Origin: CAIUKX01 sp964580965
GTDB taxonomy: Bacteria > Bacteroidota > Bacteroidia > Flavobacteriales_D > Crocinitomicaceae
Reading direction: 5' to 3'
DNA length: 64,000 nucleotides
Assembly (NCBI GenBank): GCA_964580965.1
Contig: CAZOLZ010000002.1
Span: forward strand, 1-64,000
Shown: positions 25,545 to 34,187 of the stretch, one piece after another
Position numbering within the stretch: position 1 is the stretch's first letter
How the letters are laid out: each line of letters opens with the position of its first letter
Made by a program: the position numbers and the translations under genes
The notes under the pieces: generated by a model
Told to the model about the DNA's origin: nothing
The model's database searches: none
What the model saw: the letters and a program-made list of their open reading frames with translations, nothing else

Positions 25545-26789
25545 TTAATCAATAACTCCTGCTGCTACAGTTGCATTTGTATTTTCATTTATCAAAATAA
25601 ATGCACCTGTTTTTCTATTTTTCTTGAAACTATCAAAACTTATAGGGTTAGCTACTTTAATACCTACTTTACAAAAATCGTTTAACTGAATTGTTCCATC
25701 GTTTTCAACCTCCTCAAAAGTATGTATATCAATTTTTTGATCAACATCTTTCAAAATTGCCTTTGTCCTAAAACTATTTTGCTGTAACAATAATTTAGTA
25801 CCCGAATGGTAAGGCTTGTTATCCATCCAACAAATTGTAGCTTCTATTCTTTTATCTGTTTCAATGGAAGTATTTACGGGAACAATTGTACTACCTCTAC
25901 TGATATCAATATCATCAGCTAGATGAATTACTACAGATTCTTGTTGAACCGCCTCTTCAATTTCGTTTTGATTTTTCTCAAGTTTTGTAATTGTTGTAAT
26001 CATTTCTGATGGCAAAACCATTACCTTATCTCCTTTTTTGAAAGTCCCACTTAAAATACTTCCTGCGTAACCTCTGTAGTCATGTAACTCAGTTGTTTGA
26101 GGACGAATAACATATTGAACTTGAAAACGAGCTTCTTTCTCTTCAACTTCTCTTTCAATTGTAACATTCTCTAGGAATTCCATCAAAGACTCGCCTTCAT
26201 ACCACGCCATTTTTTCTGATCGATTTACAACATTATCACCTACCAATGCAGACGCTGGTAAAAATGACACCTTATTAAATTTCAATGATTTAGAAAACTC
26301 TAAATAATCTTCTTGAATTTGGTTAAACACTTTTTCATCGTAATTCACTAAATCCATTTTGTTTATACAAACCAAAACATGAGGAACATCTAAAATCGAT
26401 GAAATCATACTATGTCGTTTCGTTTGATCTGTTATACCGTTTCTTGCATCGACTAAAATAATCGCTAAATCGGCATTTGATGCACCCGTAAACATATTAC
26501 GTGTATATTGAGCATGTCCAGGAGTATCAGCAATAATAAACTTTCTTTTAGCTGTAGAAAAATATTTGTAAGCAACATCAATCGTTATACCTTGCTCTCT
26601 CTCAGCTCTTAAGCCATCGGTTAACAATGCTAAATCAATTGAAGTATTTTCTCCAGTTGATTTACTTTGTCTAGTAACTGTTTCAATTATATCTGTAGAA
26701 ATAGAATCACTATCTAATAGCAATCTACCGATTAAGGTACTCTTCCCATCATCAACATTTCCAGCTGTAAAAAATCTTAATAAATCCAT
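25545..26789 (-). CDS. cysN: Sulfate adenylyltransferase subunit 1 (GTPase)
   Basis: GTPase subunit of ATP sulfurylase that drives formation of APS from sulfate. Translation-factor-type GTPase motifs: G1 GNVDDGKSTL at 10-19, G2 region DGLRAEREQGITID near 58-71, G3 DTPGHAQYTRNM near 88-99 and G4 NKMDL near 143. At 414 residues it lacks a fused APS kinase (CysC) domain, in line with the APS-type reductase next door. It follows cysD by 55 bases. Confidence 0.96.
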   Translation of the reverse strand: MDLLRFFTAGNVDDGKSTLIGRLLLDSDSISTDIIETVTRQSKSTGENTSIDLALLTDGLRAEREQGITIDVAYKYFSTAKRKFIIADTPGHAQYTRNMFTGASNADLAIILVDARNGITDQTKRHSMISSILDVPHVLVCINKMDLVNYDEKVFNQIQEDYLEFSKSLKFNKVSFLPASALVGDNVVNRSEKMAWYEGESLMEFLENVTIEREVEEKEARFQVQYVIRPQTTELHDYRGYAGSILSGTFKKGDKVMVLPSEMITTITKLEKNQNEIEEAVQQESVVIHLADDIDISRGSTIVPVNTSIETDKRIEATICWMDNKPYHSGTKLLLQQNSFRTKAILKDVDQKIDIHTFEEVENDGTIQLNDFCKVGIKVANPISFDSFKKNRKTGAFILINENTNATVAAGVID

Positions 26790-26844
26790 TTTGTTTTTTT
26801 CAAATTTGTTTTTTAAAGTAATTTAGAATATGACCTCATACAAA

Positions 26845-27750
26845 CTAAAAATATCCTCCTTTTTTTCTATCTTCCATTGCTGCTTCACTCACCCTATCAT
26901 CCATACGAGTCGCTCCTCGTTCACTAATTTTTGAAGCTTGTAATTCCGCTATTATTTCATCAACTGTAAAAGCTTCACTTTCAATAGCCGCTGTACAAGT
27001 CATATCACCTACTGTTCTGTACCTTACTTTTCGATTAACAATTACATCATTTTCATCCAATGATAAAAACTCATTATTTGCCATTAATTGACCTGATTCT
27101 GTTAGTACACATTCTCTATCGTGAGTAAAATAAATAGGTGGTAATTTAATTTTTTCTCTTTTGATGTAATTCCATACATCTAATTCTGTCCAATTACTGA
27201 TAGGGAAAACACGAACATTCTCTCCTTTGTCAATTTTACCGTTGTAGATTGTCCATAATTCTGGACGTTGTTTTTTAGGATCCCATTGACCAAATTCGTC
27301 TCTAACAGAAAAGATTCGTTCTTTTGCTCTTGCTTTTTCCTCATCTCTTCTAGCTCCTCCCATACATGCGTCAAACTCAAATTCTTCAATCGTATCTAAA
27401 AGTGTATATGTCTGTAAACCATTTCTACTAGGAAACTTACCTTTTCCATCTTCAAGATTTCGTTTCTTAATAGTATCTTCAACTTTTCTTACGATTAAGT
27501 TTTCTCCTAATTCTTCAACTAATCTATCTCTAAATTCAATCACTTCAGGAGAATTGTGTCCTGTATCTACATGAACTAATGGAAATGGAAATTTACCAGG
27601 CCTAAAAGCCTTCATAGCAATATGAACTAAGCATATACTATCTTTTCCACCACTAAACAATAAAGCAGGACGATCAAATTGACCAGCAACTTCTCTCATA
27701 ATATAAATTGCTTCTGCTTCTAATTCATCTAAATAATCTAATTTTTTCAT
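26845..27750 (-). CDS. cysD: Sulfate adenylyltransferase subunit 2
   Basis: Catalytic, PP-loop ATPase subunit of ATP sulfurylase; makes APS from sulfate and ATP. PP-loop motif FSGGKDSICLVH at about residues 28-39, HVDTGHNSPEVIEFRD at about 60-75, and the conserved SRNGLQTYTLLDTI near 108. The C-terminus RKKGGYF is the family hallmark. Length 301 is typical. The partner cysN is directly downstream. Confidence 0.97.
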   Translation of the reverse strand: MKKLDYLDELEAEAIYIMREVAGQFDRPALLFSGGKDSICLVHIAMKAFRPGKFPFPLVHVDTGHNSPEVIEFRDRLVEELGENLIVRKVEDTIKKRNLEDGKGKFPSRNGLQTYTLLDTIEEFEFDACMGGARRDEEKARAKERIFSVRDEFGQWDPKKQRPELWTIYNGKIDKGENVRVFPISNWTELDVWNYIKREKIKLPPIYFTHDRECVLTESGQLMANNEFLSLDENDVIVNRKVRYRTVGDMTCTAAIESEAFTVDEIIAELQASKISERGATRMDDRVSEAAMEDRKKGGYF

Positions 27751-27810
27751 TCTTCTATTTTGTTTCTAAAAACTTATTTATAAAAAATAAGCATCAAAAA
27801 TTAATAATTT

Positions 27811-28482
27811 TTAAGTGTGTAACCCACATTCTTTTTTGCTTTTATCCTCCCACCACCATCTTCCAGCTCTAAAATCTTCACCTTCTTTTACAGGTCTTGT
27901 ACAAGGTTGACAACCAATACTAACAAACCCTTTATTGTGAAGACTATTGTATGGTATATTAAATTTGTTAATAATTTGTTTTACTTCCTCCAACGACCAG
28001 TTTAAAATTGGATTAACTTTAATTATTCCTCTGTTGGAATCCTCTTCAATTATTGATAAGTCTTTTCTATTTTCAGAATGTTCAGCTCTTAGGCCTGTAA
28101 TCCAACATTCAACTCCTTCTAAAGCTCTATTTAAAGGGTCAACTTTACGAATAAAACAACATTCTTTTCTATTCTCAACTGATTCATAAAAACTATTAGG
28201 TCCTTTTTGAGTTAAAAATTCCTGAACTTTTTTAAACCCTGGAAAAAAAACTTCTATTTCTTTATTGTAACGTTCCCTTGTTCTACTTAAAACAGAATAA
28301 GTTTCTGGAAATAAACGTCCAGTATCTAATGTAAATACACGAATCGGCAAATTGTTAGAAAAAATATAATGTGTAATTACCTGATCTTCCCAACTTAAAC
28401 TTGTAGAAAAAGCAGCTTTATTACCATACTTTTCAGATACAGTTTTTAAAATTACTTCAATTTCATTTGTTTCAAATTTCAT
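27811..28482 (-). CDS. cysH: Phosphoadenylyl-/adenylyl-sulfate reductase (4Fe-4S type)
   Basis: Reduces APS (or PAPS) to sulfite with thioredoxin. From the ATG at 28482 the protein has 223 residues; a GTG three codons upstream is unlikely. The PP-loop-like SLSWEDQVITH is near 28-38. CC at 108-109 and CxxC at 191-194 form the two cysteine pairs that ligate a 4Fe-4S cluster in the APS-reducing class, and ECGLH at 218-222 holds the catalytic cysteine. Cluster ligands plus absence of a CysC kinase suggest APS as substrate. Confidence 0.93.
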   Translation of the reverse strand: MKFETNEIEVILKTVSEKYGNKAAFSTSLSWEDQVITHYIFSNNLPIRVFTLDTGRLFPETYSVLSRTRERYNKEIEVFFPGFKKVQEFLTQKGPNSFYESVENRKECCFIRKVDPLNRALEGVECWITGLRAEHSENRKDLSIIEEDSNRGIIKVNPILNWSLEEVKQIINKFNIPYNSLHNKGFVSIGCQPCTRPVKEGEDFRAGRWWWEDKSKKECGLHT

Positions 28483-28594
28483 TTTAATCACTTTTTAGCA
28501 TTTAAATTTTAATTAAAACTCATATCTTATTTATCTATAAAATTACGACTAATAAAATATTTAAAGCCTATTTTCATCTTTTAAACTTTATAAT

Positions 28595-30088
28595 CTATTT
28601 CAATAAACTTTGAATAATTGTTTTCAAACTCAATACAATAATTAAACTTCCAACTAATAATAGACCTTTTTTAATTGAAATTTTATTTGAAAAATAAATC
28701 GAAAGTGGTGCAGCAATCATTCCTCCTATTACTAAACCAAATACAACTTGCCAGTGACTTAATCCGATGAACAAGAAAAATGTAATTGTACTTGTCAAAG
28801 CAACAAAAAACTTTGATAAATGCGCTGAACCAATTGCATAACGTAAATGTCTGCCTCCAGCTAATAACGAACTTGTTACAATTGGTCCCCAGCCTCCTCC
28901 ACCGACAGAGTCTAAAAATCCACCAGAAAAAGCTATCGGAAATAATTTTGTAATTTTTTTCTTCTTGCTATACAAAACAAATGTTCTTCTAATAATTAAA
29001 ACACCAAGAATCAACGTATAAATTGCTACTAATGGCTTGATGATTGAAAAATACTCTTTACTTATAAATGTTACAGAAGCAGAACCTAAAACAGCACCAA
29101 TTACCCCAGGCCATAACAATGCTTTAAACATTTTTTTATTAATGTTTTTATGTCTCATATAAACCAATGAAGAAGAACCTGTTGTAAATATTTCAGAGGC
29201 ATGCATACTTGCACTTGCAACAGCAGGAGTAATTGTTGGAATCCCAAGACTCATCAATAAAGTTGTTACACTTACACCATAAGCCATCCCTAAAGCTCCA
29301 TCAACCATTTGTGCACCGAAACCTATCAGTAAATACCATCCAATATTCTCATCCAAATTAATCAAAATATCAAAACTTAAATCTTTTACTGTTTCAAAGG
29401 GAATATATGAAAGTATAACATGACTGATTAATATTAATATAATAATCAATAATGAGTTAATCGTAGCTTTTCGAACTTTTGACCAAACTGATTGTTCAGT
29501 AACAGATAATTCTTTTGTGATTTTATTCAACGTTTTCATTTTTTGACTCAAATCACCTTTCAACTCCGTTCTAATTTTATATAAATTTTCAAGAACTTCC
29601 TGAGTTTCGTCTGGAAAAACATCATTCAATGTTTCCTTTATTTTTTTTGCCATTGTTGGAGATTTCTCATTTGTTGAAATCCCTAATTTTAAATTTCCTT
29701 TTGTAACTACTGAACCCAAATAAAAATCGGATAAATCAGGATTGTCAGCTACATTATACAACATCCTATGTTTTTTGACTAGTATTCGAATTTCTTCAGA
29801 TTTTTCAGTATCATTTAAAGCTGATATAACAATATCCTTTCCTTTTAAATCATTTTCTTCAAATTCTTTTTTGACTAATTCAATTGATGAGAATGATGCT
29901 GTAAATTTTCTTAGTGCCGAAGTAAATTCTTTTGATACAATTGTAACTTTCGTTAATGGAGAATTACTAATTATAGCTTTTAATTTTTCTAAACCCACAA
30001 GACCGCCTCCTACTATAAGTAAATGCATCTCATTCAGTTTTAAAAAAACTGGAAACAATTCATTTTGATTTGTTAAACTATCTTTCAT
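28595..30088 (-). CDS. Siroheme synthase (precorrin-2 dehydrogenase) domain fused to TSUP-type sulfite/sulfate transporter
   Basis: Two-domain protein of 497 residues. Residues about 8-190 form a CysG-N/Met8-like domain: LLIVGGGLVGLEK near 23-35 binds NAD, NVADNPDLSDFYLGSVV near 111-127 is the family motif, and STNEKSPTMAKKIKE follows. That domain oxidises precorrin-2 to sirohydrochlorin, on the way to siroheme of sulfite reductase. Residues about 205-497 form a TauE/SafE (TSUP) transporter with about eight hydrophobic segments and the GGFLDSVGGGGWGPIVTSSL motif near 390. Start: ATG 30088; a TTG five codons upstream is ignored. It heads the sulfur operon. Confidence 0.9.
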   Translation of the reverse strand: MKDSLTNQNELFPVFLKLNEMHLLIVGGGLVGLEKLKAIISNSPLTKVTIVSKEFTSALRKFTASFSSIELVKKEFEENDLKGKDIVISALNDTEKSEEIRILVKKHRMLYNVADNPDLSDFYLGSVVTKGNLKLGISTNEKSPTMAKKIKETLNDVFPDETQEVLENLYKIRTELKGDLSQKMKTLNKITKELSVTEQSVWSKVRKATINSLLIIILILISHVILSYIPFETVKDLSFDILINLDENIGWYLLIGFGAQMVDGALGMAYGVSVTTLLMSLGIPTITPAVASASMHASEIFTTGSSSLVYMRHKNINKKMFKALLWPGVIGAVLGSASVTFISKEYFSIIKPLVAIYTLILGVLIIRRTFVLYSKKKKITKLFPIAFSGGFLDSVGGGGWGPIVTSSLLAGGRHLRYAIGSAHLSKFFVALTSTITFFLFIGLSHWQVVFGLVIGGMIAAPLSIYFSNKISIKKGLLLVGSLIIVLSLKTIIQSLLK

Positions 30089-30497
30089 TCTAATGAGCTT
30101 CAACTTAGTATATGGCTTAATTAAATTGATTCTTTATACCGACAAATCCTTCGATTTTAAAAACAAATGAAATTACATTTATGCTTGTTACTAAATCTTT
30201 CATAATATGTATAACCCAAAAACCTTTTTTCTTTCTAAAAAACCACTTTAAATTGATAAAACAAGGGTTTATACTAAACCTTATTAAACAAAAATTTAAA
30301 TTTCTTGAATTCTGAAAAGACCGTTTAATTTATAGTGTCAATTCTTAATCTAACTTCAATTTTGTAAGAAAAATAATGCAAACATATTGAGAGATTTTGA
30401 ATTAAAAAAGGAAATAATGATAATTATTTTATAAAATCTATCGATTTAATAGATTTAGATGATTTAATTGTATGCTCTAAGGTATTTAAATAGAAAT
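30089..30497. other. 409-base intergenic region before the sulfur operon
   Basis: No convincing ORF. It holds a candidate reverse-strand -7 box (30379-30386) about 290 bases before the operon ATG, and an 8-bp hairpin with one bulge (30263-30271 with 30275-30282). A leader this long could hold a regulatory RNA, but I do not recognise a SAM or other riboswitch. Confidence 0.45.
30379..30386 (-). promoter_or_regulatory. Candidate -7 element of the sulfur operon
   Basis: Reverse-strand TATGTTTG followed by C; no clear -33 element. Confidence 0.35.
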
Positions 30498-30899
30498 CTA
30501 ACTAATAAATCTAGACTTTTCCTTGGAAGTTGGAATGTAACAAGATTTTGATGCAATATTAAATCTGTTTTTAGCAATAATGTCGTAAACGAAATCTCTA
30601 ATAAAATAAGGAACTATTAGAAAAATTGATAGCAAAGGGTAAGGTAATTTGAGCTTAAGACATAACCTTAAGCCAGCTGATGATTTTTTTAATAACTTCC
30701 CATTAATAAAGAAATAAAAAGTAGATAAATCCGGTCTGGGTTCATTCAGTTTATCAAAAAAACCATTTGTAAATTCAGATTGAATTGGCGCAAAGTAAAT
30801 ATCCCCCTTTTGGTCATTTCTCAAAACAAATTGAACGATACCTTGACAAAAACCACATTCACCGTCATAAAATACGATATGATCAAACTTTTTATTCAT
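30498..30899 (-). CDS. DCC family thiol-disulfide oxidoreductase (DUF393)
   Basis: A 133-residue protein of the YuxK/DCC family, named after the DxxCxxC motif near the N-terminus: YDGECGFCQGIVQFVL at residues 11-26. The rest contains IQSEF near 40, the FYFFINGKLLKKS strand, and the hydrophobic LKLPYPLLSIFLIVPYFIRD near 80-100. Members are predicted thioredoxin-like redox proteins; substrates are unknown. It is separate from the sulfur operon by 400 bases. The -7 box at 30905-30912 lies 5 bases from the ATG. Confidence 0.85.
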   Translation of the reverse strand: MNKKFDHIVFYDGECGFCQGIVQFVLRNDQKGDIYFAPIQSEFTNGFFDKLNEPRPDLSTFYFFINGKLLKKSSAGLRLCLKLKLPYPLLSIFLIVPYFIRDFVYDIIAKNRFNIASKSCYIPTSKEKSRFIS

Positions 30900-30904
30900 A
30901 TAAA

Positions 30905-30912
30905 CAAAAATA
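30905..30912 (-). promoter_or_regulatory. -7 element of the DCC gene
   Basis: Reverse-strand TATTTTTG, 5 bases upstream of the ATG; TTTG at 30932-30929 gives a 16-base spacer. Confidence 0.5.
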
Positions 30913-31037
30913 CAAAAAGAAGTTTATTCAAATAAAAAAATATTTATCAAAATTTGTCCGATCAATTGAAATGAAAATTTGATAATTAATGCTAGAAATA
31001 CGATTTAAAAGTAAATACTCCATTTAGAAAATTATCG

Positions 31038-31045
31038 TATTTTTG
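31038..31045 (+). promoter_or_regulatory. -7 element of the antiporter gene
   Basis: TATTTTTG, 77 bases before the ATG at 31123. Confidence 0.45.
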
Positions 31046-31122
31046 TTTAAAGAAGACTTGAATACAGTAGCTAAATCTGAATCAATTTTTCCAATTACGA
31101 TAAAAACTTTTCAATCTTTAAT

Positions 31123-32328
31123 ATGACTTTTTCAATTATTGTAACGCTTTGTTTATTAATACTTGTAGCTTATATATTTGATTTAAGTTCTAAGCATACA
31201 AGGGTTCCAACAGTTATTTTTCTGTTACTATTGGGGTGGGGAGTTCATCAATTAACAGATTTATTTCATGTGAAAATTCCAGATTTAAATCCTCTCCTAC
31301 CAATTTTAGGAACAGTTGGACTTATACTAATTGTATTAGAGGGAGGTTTAGAATTAAAAATCAAAAAGAGTAATCATCAAATATTAAAAAAATCTACATT
31401 ATCTGCTATCATATCTCTAATGCTCACAATGGTAGCGATTGGATTTGGATTTCATTATTTATCAGGAATGAGCATACTTTCTTCCATTGTAAATGCTATT
31501 CCTCTTTGCATCGTCAGTTCAGCAATTGCAATTCCCAGTGCTGAAAATATTTCAAAAGATAAAAAAACATTCATTATATATGAAAGTAGTTTATCCGATA
31601 TATTTGGCGTAATTATCTTTAATTTCTTCGTTATAAATGAAACCATAAGTTTAGGTGCTATTGGTAACTTCTTCTGGCAAATTTTAATCATGCTTATTGT
31701 TTCAATTATTGCAAGTACTCTACTTGCTTTATTAATAAGAAGAATAGACCATCATGTTAAATTCTTACCAATTATCATTATAACTATTCTAATCTATGAA
31801 ATTGCTAAACATTACCACTTACCTGCGCTGATTTTCATATTGATATTTGGGTTACTTTTAAATAATATTGAGAAAATTAAAGCAATAAAATTTTTAAACA
31901 ATGTTAACACCGACAAATTAACTAGTGAAGTTGGACGATTTCGAGAAATCGTTATCGAATTTACATTTTTAGTAAGGACCATGTTTTTCTTGTTATTTGG
32001 TTTTATCATTGAGACTAAAAAAATATTAGATGTTACAAGTTTAATGCTTGCTGCAAGTATTGTAGCTCTAATTCTTTTAATTAGAATAGTTTATCTAACG
32101 ATTTCTAAAATTGAAATATTCCCATTATTATTTATTGCACCTAGAGGCTTAATAACTATTCTATTATTTTTATCTATTCCTTTAAACATTAAACTACCAT
32201 TCATTACAAAATCACTAATGATACAAGTTATTTTACTCTCAACTTTTGTTATGATGTTTGGACTAATGTTTCACAAAAAAAAGGATCATTATAAGATTCA
32301 AAAACAAAAAAATCAAATCGACTCTTAA
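31123..32328 (+). CDS. Na+/H+ (cation:proton) antiporter
   Basis: Integral membrane protein of 401 residues with about 11-12 hydrophobic segments, of the CPA superfamily. The opening TM (ILVAYIFDLSSKHTRVPTVI) and LILVLEGGLELKI at about 66-78 match the NhaP/KefB-like pattern. SAIAIPSAEN near 130-139 is where the transport-site residues of this family lie (here Ser/Pro/Ala/Glu-Asn). A lysine/histidine-rich tail KKKDHYKIQKQK is cytoplasmic. No C-terminal TrkA domain is present. The following gene is a mechanosensitive channel, so both could serve osmotic or ionic balance. Ion specificity is unproven. Confidence 0.8.
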   Translation: MTFSIIVTLCLLILVAYIFDLSSKHTRVPTVIFLLLLGWGVHQLTDLFHVKIPDLNPLLPILGTVGLILIVLEGGLELKIKKSNHQILKKSTLSAIISLMLTMVAIGFGFHYLSGMSILSSIVNAIPLCIVSSAIAIPSAENISKDKKTFIIYESSLSDIFGVIIFNFFVINETISLGAIGNFFWQILIMLIVSIIASTLLALLIRRIDHHVKFLPIIIITILIYEIAKHYHLPALIFILIFGLLLNNIEKIKAIKFLNNVNTDKLTSEVGRFREIVIEFTFLVRTMFFLLFGFIIETKKILDVTSLMLAASIVALILLIRIVYLTISKIEIFPLLFIAPRGLITILLFLSIPLNIKLPFITKSLMIQVILLSTFVMMFGLMFHKKKDHYKIQKQKNQIDS

Positions 32329-32403
32329 AAGTATTTAATTGTGATGTATTCAAATAATAATGTTAATAGAAATAAAACAAGAATATTTAAAAATTAACTA
32401 GTT

Positions 32404-33246
32404 ATGTTTAAAACGATTGAAAATAAAACAATTAATGAGATTTTAAATTTTTCTTTAATTGAAGTTGATAAATATCAATTAAAAATATCTACTGTCATCG
32501 TTTTAAGCGTGTTTATACTCTTCATCATCGTTTTTCTTAAATTTTTAAAAAAACTCATCAATCGCTCTACAAAATTTGATCAAGGTAAAAAATATTCTAT
32601 TTTCAACTTATTCAAATATTTCACACTTGTATTTACTATTGTATTTTCATTACAAATAATCGGTCTTGATGTTTCAGTTCTTCTTGCTGGTTCAGCTGCT
32701 TTATTAGTGGGTATTGGTTTTGGACTTCAAAATGTTTTCAGCGATTTCATCTCCGGTATAATCATTTTAGTTGATGCATCTGTAAAAGTAAATGATGTTA
32801 TTGAATTAAATGGATTAATTGGTTCAGTAATAGAAATCAATTTTAGAACAACAACTGTAATGACAAGGGATGAAAAATACATTATCATACCCAATTCACA
32901 ACTAACAAGTAGTCAATTAATCAATTGGTCACATAGCAAAATAACTTCTCGTTTCGAAGTATCAGTTGGAGTTGATTACAGTTCTGATGTTGAAAAAGTT
33001 ATACAATTACTTGAAGAAGCTGTTAAACTTCACCCAAAAGTTTTAAGAACACCCAAACCTTTTGTGAGATTTACTGAATTTGCTGATTCATCTTTAAATT
33101 TCACAATTCTTTTCTGGTCTAATGATTTATTTCGTATAGAAAATGTAAAAAGCGAAATCCGAATTGAGATTTTTAAACTTTTTAAGAAAAATGGTATTCA
33201 AATACCATTTCCTCAAAGAGTTGTTCACATGCCGAAAGGAAAATAA
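32404..33246 (+). CDS. Small-conductance mechanosensitive channel (MscS family)
   Basis: Membrane channel opened by tension, protecting against hypo-osmotic shock. The 280-residue protein has about three TM segments (about 25-45, 60-80, 90-115) and the pore-lining helix with the Gly/Ala pattern (AGSAALLVGIGFGLQNVFSD at 98-117). The cytoplasmic beta domain follows, with GLIGSVIEINFRTTTV near 137-152 and IIIPNSQLTSS near 160. This is the compact MscS size, about like E. coli MscS (286). Confidence 0.93.
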   Translation: MFKTIENKTINEILNFSLIEVDKYQLKISTVIVLSVFILFIIVFLKFLKKLINRSTKFDQGKKYSIFNLFKYFTLVFTIVFSLQIIGLDVSVLLAGSAALLVGIGFGLQNVFSDFISGIIILVDASVKVNDVIELNGLIGSVIEINFRTTTVMTRDEKYIIIPNSQLTSSQLINWSHSKITSRFEVSVGVDYSSDVEKVIQLLEEAVKLHPKVLRTPKPFVRFTEFADSSLNFTILFWSNDLFRIENVKSEIRIEIFKLFKKNGIQIPFPQRVVHMPKGK

Positions 33247-33415
33247 TATTTTCAAGAAACAAAAAGAAGTAGTTTTTTTGATACTTTCTACGGGAGTTAA
33301 AAAATCAAAAAATAATGATACCCTCCCAACAATTAAAGAAATAAGAACACTCTCTTTCCCTTTATTTTTTCAAACTTAACTTTACATATTGTATCATCTT
33401 TTACCATAAGTTCCA

Positions 33416-33423
33416 TACATTTG
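33416..33423 (+). promoter_or_regulatory. -7 element of the superoxide dismutase gene
   Basis: TACATTTG, 14 bases before the ATG at 33438. Confidence 0.5.
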
Positions 33424-33437
33424 TAAAAAATATTACT

Positions 33438-34127
33438 ATGAAAAAATTGACACTTTTATTTTCAGTTTGTTTAAGCATTTTTGTTAATGCTCAAAATTTT
33501 AGACTTCCAAAATTAGACTATGCTTATAACTCACTTAATAAGTCTATAGATTCTATTACAATGAGAATTCATCACTCAAAACACCACCAAGGTTATGTAA
33601 ATAAATTAAATAAAGCAACAGAAAACACTGCAGACTCATCTAAATCATTAGAAGAACTATTTTTAGAAATTGACATTAAATCAGATGCAATTCGTAACAA
33701 TGCTGGTGGACATTATAATCATTCCCTTTTTTGGAATATCCTTACTCCAGATGACACAAAAATGTCTAATGAACTTAAAAATGCTATAACCTCAAGTTTT
33801 GGTGATATCGAAAATTTTAAACATAAATTGAATAAAGCTGCTTCAACTCAATTTGGTTCTGGTTGGGCTTGGTTAATTGTAACTCCCAATAAAACACTGC
33901 AAATATGTGCAACGCCTAATCAAAACAACCCATTAATGAATGATGCTGAAGTCAAAGGTATTCCTATTATAGGAATTGATGTATGGGAGCACGCTTACTA
34001 TTTAAAGTATCAAAATAAAAGAGGAGATTATTTAAGTGCGATATGGAATATAATTAATTGGGATAATGTCTCTAAATTTTACTTCGAAGCTATAAATAAC
34101 AATGAGCTTTTAGAAAAATTAAATTAA
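33438..34127 (+). CDS. sod: Exported Fe/Mn superoxide dismutase
   Basis: Dismutes superoxide to oxygen and hydrogen peroxide. Unusual in having a signal peptide: MKK, hydrophobic core, cleavage after NAQ at about residue 19, so it acts in the periplasm or outside. Mature part 210 residues. Metal ligands: His in ITMRIHHSKHHQGY near 46, His in GGHYNHSLFW near 95-99, and DVWEHAYYLKY near 182-191 (Asp and His). A Gly before HYNH and Gln in TPNQNNPLM near 160 favour manganese over iron by the known residue rule. A bidirectional terminator follows. Confidence 0.9.
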   Translation: MKKLTLLFSVCLSIFVNAQNFRLPKLDYAYNSLNKSIDSITMRIHHSKHHQGYVNKLNKATENTADSSKSLEELFLEIDIKSDAIRNNAGGHYNHSLFWNILTPDDTKMSNELKNAITSSFGDIENFKHKLNKAASTQFGSGWAWLIVTPNKTLQICATPNQNNPLMNDAEVKGIPIIGIDVWEHAYYLKYQNKRGDYLSAIWNIINWDNVSKFYFEAINNNELLEKLN

Positions 34128-34130
34128 GCC

Positions 34131-34169
34131 AAAAAAAAAGAAGCTAAATTATATTAGCTTCTTTTTTTT
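34131..34169. terminator. Bidirectional terminator between sod and ilvE
   Basis: GAAGCTAA (34140-34147) pairs with TTAGCTTC (34154-34161), flanked by a long A run on the left and T run on the right. Confidence 0.9.
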
Positions 34170-34187
34170 ATATAATTTTATTAATAT

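Noticed and set aside
30263..30282. Sulfur-operon leader hairpin as a SAM riboswitch
   Set aside because: No conserved SAM-I, SAM-II or SAM/SAH core could be recognised; a hairpin alone is not enough.
30785..30982. 65-residue forward ORF over the DCC gene
   Set aside because: It is antisense to a recognised gene and low-complexity (Lys and Phe rich).
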